Assembly: GCF_000337615.1 (NCBI RefSeq)
Contig: NZ_AOII01000045.1
Location: forward strand, 6,604 to 60,794
Source of the DNA: Natrinema pallidum DSM 3751
GTDB lineage: Archaea > Halobacteriota > Halobacteria > Halobacteriales > Natrialbaceae
Reading direction: 5' to 3'
Length of the DNA: 54,191 bases
How positions within the stretch are numbered: the first letter of the stretch is position 1; each line of letters starts with the position of its first letter. Under the pieces are notes generated by a model. That model made no database searches and was not told where the DNA came from. It saw only the letters and a list, made by a program, of their open reading frames with translations. This document shows positions 8,846 through 17,275 of the stretch, one piece after another. Position numbers and translations under genes: made by a program.

Positions 8846-8985
8846 TTTTTGATTCGGAAACCACGGTTCGGGTAGTCCGATACGGGACCGTGATACGGCA
8901 TCCGGATTTCGTCGGAGAAGCGGGCTTCAGATCGGCGTTACGTACCGATTCCCTGGACCGGACCGGTCGCAGTCAGTCGTTTAAT

Positions 8986-11900
8986 TCACATGAACGAGTC
9001 GAGCCCCTTCTGCTCCTGCCCGCTTTTCACTTCGTCCCACGAGATATCCAGTGCTTCGAGGATGCGCTCGATCGGCCCCTGCAGCGTCTTCTCGAGCATC
9101 TTGTCGTAGTCGACTTCGAACGCCTCGGGGATCTGGTCTTCGTACTCGAAGCAGATGACATCGGGGTCGCGCTTGAACGCACCGTAGCGGGGGTCGGTGC
9201 GGGCGTCGAACCCCTCCTCGGCTTCAAGGCGTTCGAAGAAGGACGGATCGACGCGGTCGAGATAGAGTCGCTTGGGTTTGCTCCCGCGCTGGAAGTTGGT
9301 TCCGAGCAGGAGGTTGGCGTACTTCGCGCCCCGGACCTGGGCCGTGTCGGTGTCGTAGTTGTCGAGTCGTTTTCCGATCCCGCCGGGAATCGCGATCTCC
9401 TCGAGGGAGATGTCGCCCGCGAACACGTCTTCGATGACGCCGTTGACGTACTCCTTGGCACCCTCGACATCGCCCTCGCGGACGATCATCTCGATGACGC
9501 GGTGCTGGACCTCCTTGGTGATCGGCGCGATATCGGACCGCTGGTACTCGAAGCCGACGATGTCGATGTCGTTGACGTCCTTGCCCTCCTTCCAGGTGAT
9601 GTGGCCCGCGTAGCGTTTCTTTTTGCCCGCCTGGAAGAACCGCCGGTAGAGTTTTTCGAACTCGATCTGGAAGCGATGGAACTCGGCACCTAGTTCTTCG
9701 CGCGCAAAATCGTCGTACCGACCGTTGATGTGGTCTTCGAGGTCGAACGACGTTTCGATAGCTTCCGCTTTCGATACGTCGGTACCGAGTTCGAGCATGA
9801 CGCTGTCGGTGTCGCCGTAGGTAACCTCGTAGCCTTCCTCGGTAGCGGCGGTCTCGGTAAACTCGATGACTTCGCGACCAGTGGCAGTGATGGCAGATGC
9901 TGCTTCCTTGTCGTACAGGCGGAACTGCTCCCAACCCGAGACGCCGTACAGCGATTGACCGACGAACTGGAACTTCCCGTTTCGGCCGGCGAGCAGCGTG
10001 TGGTTGTCCTCGACGGTAACGCAGTAAACACCGTCGTCAGCAGTACTTCGAGACGCACTTCGGTGCATTCGAAGCGTGTTTTTCGAGCCCTCAGTGACAT
10101 AGATGCGCCACGAGCCGCTATCACGATTGTAGTTTGCTGTTACGCCGAGATGTGCACAGAGACGGAGAACGTCGTCCCGAAGCCGGTCGCTCGAGGTCGT
10201 ATACCGCCAGGAGTTGGCCTGCCGATCGCCATCGCCGTCGATGAGTACCTCGAGGAACTGTCGTTTCTGTTGGCTGCTGCACTCGAAGACAAACTCGGGG
10301 ATTCGCTTCTCGAAACTGCCGTCGCCACAGTGCGACGTCAATAGATCACTGAGGAGTTTCGATGTGACCGTGTAACATCGATCATCGACGTAGTAGTCGA
10401 ACTCCATGTCATCGAGCAAGTCGCCGATCGTCGCGTGGTGGTCAACGCCGCCGTCGGCAACCGGCAGTTTGTCCTGTGCCAGGGTTACCGTCGTTGCCGA
10501 ACCGCGGAAATTCTCGCCGAACTGCTTGTCTTCGGACGTATAGACGTTTCCTTCCGTTACGAACCATGCAAGCAGGTCGAGGAAATCGTCTCCATCGTAG
10601 GTCCGGGGAATCCATTTCCGTCCGGATTCCCGGTGAATGAAACTTATCTCACAGACCTCTTCGATGTACTCTCGGTGTTCCTCGAACTCCTCGTTCGTGA
10701 AGACGTACCCCGTTTTGCCGACATCAGCTTTCGGTACGCGACGCGGCGTCCAGCCTAATTCCGCCGTGAACGTACGGCCGTGAACGGACGGCCTGACCCA
10801 CACTTCGTATTCGCCGTCGATCAGTTCCGTGAGATCGACCTCCTCGAGCGTGTCTCCGTCGGGGCCCGCCCACCCGTGAGGGAGTTCATAGTTCGTCGCT
10901 CGGTCGAGGTTTCCGGCCTCGACAAAGCTGTACTCGTCGTCCGTGATCCCGTTTGTCTCGTTCTTTCGGACGAGCATGCGGTGATTCGGCGTGACGCGGA
11001 AGTCTATCTTGCTCGTCTCGATATCGATCAGATCGCCGTCGTAGTCGGGATAGTCGTGGGTTTCGACGACCGGCTTGATCTCCAGTTCTTCCGTCTCCGG
11101 ATCGAGCGAATACACGTCGTCGCCGATCTCGAGATCGGTGATCTCGCGCACGCCACTAGGAGTCAAAACCTCCGTATCCGGCGTAAAGCAGTTCATGATA
11201 ACCTTTACCGCCCCCTGCTGGCGGTCGTACTGCTCGTACTCGAGCGATCCGGGCTCGTGTTCGTTTCGCAGTTCCTTCTTCTCCTCGCGCTCGGCGAGCA
11301 GTTCCGTGATCATCTCGCGCATGACGCCGTCGGGTTCCTTGCGGAAGTGAATTTCATCCTCGCCGACCGGCGCGACGTAGGTGTCACCGTCGTACTCGTC
11401 GGGATCGACCCTCGTCTCGGGCGAGGCGTTGATCGTCGTCATACACATCGGGTACAGCGACTTCAGGTCCAGTACGGTGACGTTCTCCTTGACGCCCGTG
11501 ATGGGCTCGAACACCGCGCCGCCCTCGTACTCCTCGCCGGCCTCCTGTTGCCCCTTCGATGGCAGCGCGAACCGCCCGTAGGCCTCGTGGAGGACGTACA
11601 TGTCGACCGCATCGCCCGGCGTCGGCGCGTCCTCGAGTTTGCAGCCGACGAACGAGCGCACCTCGTCCCAGAAGGGGATGATCTCCTGTTGGCGGTCGAG
11701 TTCGACACAGAGTTCGACGTCCCGCAGGTTGTACTCGAGCAACTGCGTGGGGTCGCCCTCCCAGAGGTCGCCGATATCGCCGGCGTAGCGTTCCTTGCCG
11801 ACGCCCAGCTCCGCCTCCCCGACGGCGTCGAGCCGGTACGAATCCAGTTCGGAGAAGACCATCCGCTGGTAGCCATAGAGGAGATCGAAGACGACCCGAC

Positions 11901-12960
11901 CCTTGATGTCCGGGCCGCCCCAGTTGCTGCGCCAGACCTCGTCGACTCGCGAGAGGCGATCGATCGAGAGGTCGTAGTCGTGGTGAGGACCCGAAAGCTC
12001 CTCGAGTCGGTCGAGGAAGTACGGTGCGTCGAAATCCTCGAAGTTCCAGCCCGTGAGGACGTCGGGGTCGGTTGCCTCGATATACTCGATGAAGGCCTCG
12101 AGCATGGCCTCCTCCTCCCCGAAGCACCGCACGTCGTGGTCGATCTCGCCCTCGATCGGTTCGTACTCCGTAATCTCGGTCGGAATTTCGCCGTCGCCGA
12201 CCGGGGCCTCGTAGAGCCACATGACGTACTCGTCGCGGTAGGAGTCGTGGCTGGTGAGACAGAGAATCGGCTCCTCGCCGTCCTCGGGAAAGCCCGAGCG
12301 GTCGTCGACCTCGATGTCGAAGGTATTCACGCGCGGAGCGGCGTCGACGTCGACCGCTTCGACCTCGTCGTGGGGGACGACCAGTGAGCCGTCGTCGGCG
12401 CGGCGTTCGGGGACCCGAATCCCGCTGCGAACGTCCTTGTCGATCAGAAGCCGGTTGGGAAACAGAATGTCGGCCTCGTAGTGGTCGAAGTCGTCGCGGA
12501 CCTGCCCGACGTCACGGGGTGTCTGGCCGAAGATCTTGGTGAGTTTCTCGCCCCGAATACTCTCGTAGGGCTCGCCGTCCTCGTCGTACTCCCGACTACC
12601 AGTCAACCGGTCGTACTGTTCCTCCGGCGGTCGCTCTAAACTCTCCGTCGGCGCGTAGAAATACGGTTTGAAGCCGACGACCTGTACGTGCTCTAGCTCG
12701 CCGTCGGGCGTCCGTCCGAAGACGTGCATGATCGGCCGTTCCTCGTCGCCGTAGCCGGCGATCGTGTAGTCGACCTGCATCACGGCGAGTTCGAGGGTGC
12801 CCTCGGATTCGGGCAGCGTTTCCTCGACGACGTCGATAACCTCCGCGGCGTCGGACCCGCCGTTACCGGCGATGGCAACCGCCTCTTCGTCCGGCCGGTC
12901 GTCGGTCTCCGCGGAGTCGCCGCCGAACTCCGTGAGTCCGGTCTGGCCCGCCTCAGTCAT
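8986..12960 (-). CDS. polB: Family B DNA polymerase (PolB) containing an intein
   Basis: The precursor is 1324 residues; removing the 412-residue intein leaves 912, normal for haloarchaeal PolB. The 3'-5' exonuclease motifs are present (NTFDIEVDD, TGWNFEDFDAPYF, YNLRDVELCVELD), as are polymerase motif A (VLDLKSLYPMCM), motif B (KVIMN joined to SLYG after splicing) and motif C (TYGDTDSVML). This is the main replicative or co-replicative archaeal B-family enzyme. The ATG at 12960 is chosen because a TATA-like element lies about 27 bases upstream and because translation upstream of it lacks haloarchaeal composition, although the frame stays open to 13173. Confidence 0.96.
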   Translation of the reverse strand: MTEAGQTGLTEFGGDSAETDDRPDEEAVAIAGNGGSDAAEVIDVVEETLPESEGTLELAVMQVDYTIAGYGDEERPIMHVFGRTPDGELEHVQVVGFKPYFYAPTESLERPPEEQYDRLTGSREYDEDGEPYESIRGEKLTKIFGQTPRDVGQVRDDFDHYEADILFPNRLLIDKDVRSGIRVPERRADDGSLVVPHDEVEAVDVDAAPRVNTFDIEVDDRSGFPEDGEEPILCLTSHDSYRDEYVMWLYEAPVGDGEIPTEITEYEPIEGEIDHDVRCFGEEEAMLEAFIEYIEATDPDVLTGWNFEDFDAPYFLDRLEELSGPHHDYDLSIDRLSRVDEVWRSNWGGPDIKGRVVFDLLYGYQRMVFSELDSYRLDAVGEAELGVGKERYAGDIGDLWEGDPTQLLEYNLRDVELCVELDRQQEIIPFWDEVRSFVGCKLEDAPTPGDAVDMYVLHEAYGRFALPSKGQQEAGEEYEGGAVFEPITGVKENVTVLDLKSLYPMCMTTINASPETRVDPDEYDGDTYVAPVGEDEIHFRKEPDGVMREMITELLAEREEKKELRNEHEPGSLEYEQYDRQQGAVKVIMNCFTPDTEVLTPSGVREITDLEIGDDVYSLDPETEELEIKPVVETHDYPDYDGDLIDIETSKIDFRVTPNHRMLVRKNETNGITDDEYSFVEAGNLDRATNYELPHGWAGPDGDTLEEVDLTELIDGEYEVWVRPSVHGRTFTAELGWTPRRVPKADVGKTGYVFTNEEFEEHREYIEEVCEISFIHRESGRKWIPRTYDGDDFLDLLAWFVTEGNVYTSEDKQFGENFRGSATTVTLAQDKLPVADGGVDHHATIGDLLDDMEFDYYVDDRCYTVTSKLLSDLLTSHCGDGSFEKRIPEFVFECSSQQKRQFLEVLIDGDGDRQANSWRYTTSSDRLRDDVLRLCAHLGVTANYNRDSGSWRIYVTEGSKNTLRMHRSASRSTADDGVYCVTVEDNHTLLAGRNGKFQFVGQSLYGVSGWEQFRLYDKEAASAITATGREVIEFTETAATEEGYEVTYGDTDSVMLELGTDVSKAEAIETSFDLEDHINGRYDDFAREELGAEFHRFQIEFEKLYRRFFQAGKKKRYAGHITWKEGKDVNDIDIVGFEYQRSDIAPITKEVQHRVIEMIVREGDVEGAKEYVNGVIEDVFAGDISLEEIAIPGGIGKRLDNYDTDTAQVRGAKYANLLLGTNFQRGSKPKRLYLDRVDPSFFERLEAEEGFDARTDPRYGAFKRDPDVICFEYEDQIPEAFEVDYDKMLEKTLQGPIERILEALDISWDEVKSGQEQKGLDSFM
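9955..11190 (-). other. PolB intein with LAGLIDADG-type homing endonuclease
   Basis: The intein covers precursor residues 591-1002. It interrupts polymerase motif B between Asn (KVIMN) and Ser (SLYG). It begins with Cys (CFTPDTEVLTPSG, block A) and has the block B histidine (VTPNHRML). Two LAGLIDADG-like motifs, LLAWFVTEGN and FLEVLIDGDGD, keep their acidic residues, so the endonuclease may be active. The C-terminal block reads FQFVGQ before the Ser. The usual His-Asn end is replaced by Gly-Gln, so splicing must cyclise Gln or use a variant route. C-terminal Gln inteins are known but uncommon. Confidence 0.93.
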
Positions 12961-12982
12961 GATGCCGAGATTCGCAGTCGGC

Positions 12983-12991
12983 GGATAAAAA
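12983..12991 (-). promoter_or_regulatory. TATA box of polB
   Basis: On the minus strand this reads TTTTTATCC, centred about 27 bases upstream of the polB ATG at 12960. That is the spacing expected for a leaderless haloarchaeal mRNA and it fixes the start codon. Confidence 0.65.
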
Positions 12992-13061
12992 CCCCTGCAA
13001 TCCCCATCTGCGATACCCGCTGACAGGAGTCCGTCAGCGGACGCTTGCGGGAGCAACAAGA

Positions 13062-13069
13062 CATATAAA
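13062..13069 (+). promoter_or_regulatory. TATA box for the small rightward gene
   Basis: CATATAAA lies in the polB-divergent spacer, about 29 bases before the GTG at 13095. It would drive the small gene that follows. Confidence 0.6.
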
Positions 13070-13094
13070 GTGGTAACACATAGCATGCGCTCAG

Positions 13095-13280
13095 GTGATC
13101 GACGTGTCCACCCATGTGAACGACGACGCGACGGATCGGAGCGAGCCGAGTAGTGAACCCGCGGGGACCGCAACGATCGAATCGTACGAGACCGAGGACG
13201 GCGTCGTCTTCTACGACGCCCAGAACCCGCTCGCGTGGGTCGAGACCTCTCGAACTCTCACGCTCGAGGATCTGGCCTGA
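13095..13280 (+). CDS. Small haloarchaeal conserved protein
   Basis: A 61-residue acidic protein ending in a compact motif, IESYETEDGVVFYDAQNP followed by LAWVETSRTLTLEDLA. Short proteins with this ESYETxDGVVFYDxxNPLAW pattern are, to my knowledge, a recurrent haloarchaeal family without known function. There is no membrane segment or Cys. GTG at 13095 fits the TATA spacing for leaderless transcription; GTG at 13116 (54 residues) is an equally plausible start if there is a short leader. It is divergent from polB. Confidence 0.65.
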   Translation: MIDVSTHVNDDATDRSEPSSEPAGTATIESYETEDGVVFYDAQNPLAWVETSRTLTLEDLA

Positions 13281-13332
13281 GGCGACACTCGCGAAGCGAA
13301 CGTTTTTCTCCTCCCTGGGCATCGACCCGCAT

Positions 13333-13860
13333 GTGGTATTCGACCGGCCCGAAGACGAGCCCGACGAGTGGGACCCGGAAGTGGACCTCTACGACGAGGA
13401 GAGCGACGGGCTCACGATCCCACAGGTGTCGACCGAGGACGACGTTCCGGACAACGACCTGCCCGATCTGTCGGACGGGATCGACCCGCCAACCGTGTCC
13501 ATCGACGAGACTGACGTCTCCGGCGACCTCCTCGAGGCGTTCTGGTCGCTGGTGTTGGTCATCAATGCCGCCGTGCTGGCCGTCTCGCTCGGGGCGCTAT
13601 TGGTCGTGTTCGAGGGCGATCTGTCCCGCGGCGGCATCCTCGTCGCCGCCGGGGCCGTACTGTGCGGGTTCGCCGGCCGTCGATACAGAACGCTCAAGCG
13701 AGACCGCGACGCTAGTCTCGCCGACGGTTCAGAGGCCGACGACGGAGCCGATACCGACACGGGAACGGCTACACCGCGACCGACCGACGGTTCAGAGGCC
13801 GACCCGACGGCGGGAGACGTTCCCCGCTCACGATCACCGGAGCAAAACGACAGCCCATGA
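13333..13860 (+). CDS. Haloarchaeal membrane protein with acidic N- and C-termini
   Basis: The protein is 175 residues if it begins at GTG 13333 (VVFDRPEDEPDEWDPEVD). The N-terminal half is acidic and Pro-rich with no predicted fold. Two hydrophobic helices follow (about residues 60-85, LVLVINAAVLAVSLGALLVV, and about 95-112). The tail of about 55 residues is rich in Asp, Gly, Thr and Ser and contains an imperfect repeat (DGSEADD and DGSEADP, encoded near 13724 and 13785). No catalytic motif is visible. Its stop overlaps the next gene's ATG by four bases (ATGA), so the two are probably translationally coupled. Confidence 0.65.
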   Translation: MVFDRPEDEPDEWDPEVDLYDEESDGLTIPQVSTEDDVPDNDLPDLSDGIDPPTVSIDETDVSGDLLEAFWSLVLVINAAVLAVSLGALLVVFEGDLSRGGILVAAGAVLCGFAGRRYRTLKRDRDASLADGSEADDGADTDTGTATPRPTDGSEADPTAGDVPRSRSPEQNDSP

Positions 13861-14318
13861 ACACAGTCGAGGACGACACCGGCAAACGGTACCTGCTTCT
13901 CAAGCGATCGGACAGCGCGAGTCTCGTCCGTGACCCCGAAACCGGCAACGAGTGTTACATCCGCAACGACCGTCTCGAGGCCGTCGACGAGGGGTCCGTC
14001 CTCGAGACCGCGGCCCGAAGCGTTCCGGACCCCGTTCTCACCCTCCTGACGAACGTTCACGACGCGGAGACGCTGGGCCTGCTGATCGAACTCGCCGACC
14101 GGGGGCCGCTCGGGGTCCGGACCCTGCTCGACACCTACGACTGCTGCGAGAGCGATCTGCACGGCCGCCTAACGATCCTCTCGGCCGCCGACCTGCTCGA
14201 GGAAGCCGAAGTCGCGGGGGAACGCGGGTATCGAGTGACCGAGGACTGTGAGACGGCGCTCGAGACGCTCCGAACTGAAACGCCGGGACTCGACGAGTCC
14301 CCGTCGGACGATCCATGA
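13857..14318 (+). CDS. Predicted winged-helix regulatory protein
   Basis: A 153-residue soluble protein. Residues 1-40 form a beta-rich segment (GKRYLLLKRSDSASLVRDPE, ECYIRNDRLEAVD). About residues 60-140 resemble a winged helix: VLTLLTNVHDAETLGLLIEL, LLDTYDCCESDLHGRLTI and a C-terminal wing ERGYRVTEDCETAL. This suggests a transcriptional regulator or DNA-binding accessory protein. It is coupled to the membrane protein upstream by an ATGA overlap, so the pair may act together, for example as membrane sensor and regulator. That function is inference; I do not recognise a characterised homologue. Confidence 0.65.
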   Translation: MNTVEDDTGKRYLLLKRSDSASLVRDPETGNECYIRNDRLEAVDEGSVLETAARSVPDPVLTLLTNVHDAETLGLLIELADRGPLGVRTLLDTYDCCESDLHGRLTILSAADLLEEAEVAGERGYRVTEDCETALETLRTETPGLDESPSDDP

Positions 14319-14590
14319 TGCACCTCTCGCCTCGACTGCAGTAATTCACGAATCGCGATAGTGATGCACGGAAGCGAAGTATCGACCATCCGGGACGGAT
14401 TAGCGTGATACTGGGTGGTCAGTTACAGATCGGTGTTGTGCCGGGTATACTGGAACGATTCCGCTATTTGTCCCTTCGAGAGCCGATCGATGAGTAACCG
14501 GGAGCGGACCCCTCAATCGAACAGTCTCCCCCAGATCAGCATAACGTCTCGTGGTCGACCACCGTCTAGAGACGGTTCCAGCGAACGAGT

Positions 14591-17275
14591 CTAGTCGGAC
14601 GCGAGTAGTTCTACGTCCGGCGGTTCACCATGTTCGAGCCGCGACCGGTTCGATGTCGCGTCCTTCTCGACGCGGACGAGCGAGTCGGCCGCGCCGACGA
14701 GTTCCTCGTCGTGGCTCACGACGACGATCTGTTCGACGCCGAGCTCGCGCATCGACTCGATCAGTGAGACGAGTTGGGTCACGTGACCCGAATCGAGAAA
14801 CACCGTCGGCTCATCGAGAATCAGCGGCGGCATCGGTGCCGATCCGTCGACGCCCTCGGCGAGCAGCCGGTAGATCGCACACCGCAGGCTGAGGTTGAAC
14901 AGTGCTCGTTCGCCGCCGGATAGCTGTTCGGGCTCGAGCGCCTCGCCGTCTTTCTGATACACCGTCAGCCGGTAGTCGCCGTCGAGATCGATCGCCGCGT
15001 AGGAATCGTTCTGATAGACCAGTTCGAACGTTTCGTTGAGCAGCCGCTCTAAGGTCTCGACGTTGTGTTGGCGCAGTTCCGCCCGCAGGTCACCGTACGT
15101 GGTCTGGAGGGTCTCGGCCTCCTCGTAGAGGGATTCGAGTCGCTCACAGCGATCCTCGACCGACTCGAGGCGGTCGCGAAGCCGCTCGAGTTCTTCGAGT
15201 TCGTTCTCGGCGGCACCGATGGCGTTTTGCATCTCGGTCCGCCGCTCCTCGAGTTCGGCGAGTTTGTCGTCGACCTGTTCGATGTAGCGCTCGGCGTTGG
15301 CCTTGTCCTCGCGTGCCGTTTCGATGCGGTCCTCGTCGAACTCCGACTCGAGGTCGCGTTTGCGGTCGCGCTTTTCGGAAAGGGTCTCGCGGCGCTCGTC
15401 GTTCATGTCCTTCCAGTCTTGCCGCCGTTCGCGGAGGGTTTCGATCTCGCTCTCGAGACTCGCCCGCTCGTCGGCGATCGCGGAAATGCGTTCGAGGGAC
15501 TCGAGGGTCTCCGTGAGCTCCCCGCGCTCGGTGTTGATCTCGCCGAGTTCGGCCCGTGCGTCTGCCACCTCGTCCTCACGGTTGGCCGCCGCGGATCGCT
15601 TTTCGTCGGCGTCGGCGTCGTACTCCGCGGCGTCCGCTCGGAGCTGATCGCGCTGGTCGCGCCGGTCCGCGAGACGTTCGCGTTTCTCGGCGAGTAACTG
15701 TTCGATGTTGTCGCGATTTTCCGCGAGTCGCTCGACTCGCCGTTCGGCCTCCCGGAGCGCCTCGGCGCGGTCGATCCGGTCGTCGAGGTTCTCACGCTCC
15801 GCGTCGAGGTCCTCGCGGTCGGCCTCGAGGTCGGCGAGTTCCTCCCGGCGGTCGTCGAGCACGTCGACGTGGGGCGAGTCCTCGACCGGCTGGCCACACT
15901 CGGGACACTTCCCCTCCTCGAGCAGCCGTTCGCCCTCCTCGATCGCGTTCTCGGCGGTGCGTATGTCGGCAGTGATGTCGTTGATCGCCGCGTCCAGCTC
16001 CTCGCGTTCGGTCTCGAGGTCGTCGAGGTGGGACGCCGCCTCGCCGAACGTGATCGGCGCGTCGTCGAACGTCGCCCGCGCGGATTCGATCTCCGCCTCG
16101 AGGTCCTCGAGTTTCGCCTCGCGGTCCGCGATCGCCTCCTCGTCGGCCTCGATTCGCTCGTCGAGGTCGTCGGCCTCCTCGCGAGCGCGTTCGGCCTGCG
16201 CTTCGCAGTCGTCGGCCGCCTCGCGGAGTCGCTCGATCTCGTCGGTCCCGGTTTGAATCGTCACCGTCAACTCCTGTAGCTCGTCGCCGAGTTCCTCGTC
16301 GCGAGCCTCGAGTTCCGCGATGCGGTCCCGGACCGCACCCTCGTCGGGGTCGTCGCTCTCGAGGCCGACGGTCTCGAGGAGGTCGCCGCGTTCGGCCGCG
16401 AGTTCCTCGCGGCGGTCCCGAACCTCGCTGATCTCGTCGCCCGCCGCCTCGCGCTTGCGCTCGGTCTCGGAAATCTTCGATCGGAGGGCCTCGATATCGG
16501 CAGTCAGTTCCGCGATCTCCTCACGGGTCTCCTCGTGGCGGTCGAGGACGTCTTCGGCCGTCTCGAGCGTCTCCGTGGCCTGCTCGCGCTGTGTCTCGTA
16601 GTGATCGATCTCCTCGACGACGTCAGTTCGGCGGGACTCGAGGCTGTTCAGCCGCTCGTGGAGGTCCTTCGCCTCTTTCTGCTCGACCTGAGTGCGAACG
16701 TCCTCGAGGACCTCCCGCTGGCCGTCCAGCACCGCTTTGACGCCGAGGCGGGCCTCGCTGGCGCGCTCCCGGTAGTCCTCGAGCGCGCCCAGCTGGAGGA
16801 GGTCGTCGATCATGTCCTGGCGATCGCTCGGCGAGGCGTGGATGAGCTTGTTGACCTCGCCCTGCCGGACGTACGCGCAGTTGACGAACGCGTCGGCGTC
16901 CATCCGCAGGAGCTGCGTGACCTCCCGACGAACGTCGCGAGCGCCCTCGATCGTCTCGGTCGGCGTCTCGAGCACGCACTTCGTCGTGGCCGCGCGGTCG
17001 CCGCGCAGTTTGAGCCGGCGCTCGACGTGGTACTCGCGGTCGTCGTGGGTAAACCACAGTTCGACCGCCGCTTCCTCCTCGCCGGTCGTGATGACATCGT
17101 CGAGCGTGCGGTCGTCCAACGCCTTCGAGCCGTAGAGCGCGAAGAAGACGGCCTCGAGCAGCGTCGACTTCCCGCTGCCGTTGACGCCGTGGACGACGGT
17201 GACGCCGCGCTCGAGCGTGAGATCGGCGTCGCCGTAACACTTGAAGTTCAACAACTGAACGCGATCGACTCTCAT
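14591..17275 (-). CDS. rad50: DNA double-strand break repair ATPase Rad50
   Basis: An 894-residue SMC-like ATPase. The N-terminal Walker A is NGSGKSTLLEAVFFALYG and the Q-loop is YVRQGEVNKL. Long coiled-coil arms (about residues 170-440 and 475-720) flank a zinc hook, GKCPECGQPVEDSPH, near residue 457. The C-terminal lobe has the signature LSGGERALFNLSLRCA and Walker B PLILDEPTVFLDSGH. It forms the Mre11-Rad50 complex that tethers and processes DNA ends. Its ATG overlaps the mre11 stop by four bases. The length fits archaeal Rad50. The arms are strongly acidic, as expected in a halophile. Confidence 0.97.
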   Translation of the reverse strand: MRVDRVQLLNFKCYGDADLTLERGVTVVHGVNGSGKSTLLEAVFFALYGSKALDDRTLDDVITTGEEEAAVELWFTHDDREYHVERRLKLRGDRAATTKCVLETPTETIEGARDVRREVTQLLRMDADAFVNCAYVRQGEVNKLIHASPSDRQDMIDDLLQLGALEDYRERASEARLGVKAVLDGQREVLEDVRTQVEQKEAKDLHERLNSLESRRTDVVEEIDHYETQREQATETLETAEDVLDRHEETREEIAELTADIEALRSKISETERKREAAGDEISEVRDRREELAAERGDLLETVGLESDDPDEGAVRDRIAELEARDEELGDELQELTVTIQTGTDEIERLREAADDCEAQAERAREEADDLDERIEADEEAIADREAKLEDLEAEIESARATFDDAPITFGEAASHLDDLETEREELDAAINDITADIRTAENAIEEGERLLEEGKCPECGQPVEDSPHVDVLDDRREELADLEADREDLDAERENLDDRIDRAEALREAERRVERLAENRDNIEQLLAEKRERLADRRDQRDQLRADAAEYDADADEKRSAAANREDEVADARAELGEINTERGELTETLESLERISAIADERASLESEIETLRERRQDWKDMNDERRETLSEKRDRKRDLESEFDEDRIETAREDKANAERYIEQVDDKLAELEERRTEMQNAIGAAENELEELERLRDRLESVEDRCERLESLYEEAETLQTTYGDLRAELRQHNVETLERLLNETFELVYQNDSYAAIDLDGDYRLTVYQKDGEALEPEQLSGGERALFNLSLRCAIYRLLAEGVDGSAPMPPLILDEPTVFLDSGHVTQLVSLIESMRELGVEQIVVVSHDEELVGAADSLVRVEKDATSNRSRLEHGEPPDVELLASD

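Noticed and set aside
12961-13173. Upstream extension of PolB by 71 residues.
   Set aside because: The sequence is Arg/Ser-rich, spans the divergent promoter region, and a TATA box at proper spacing supports the ATG at 12960.
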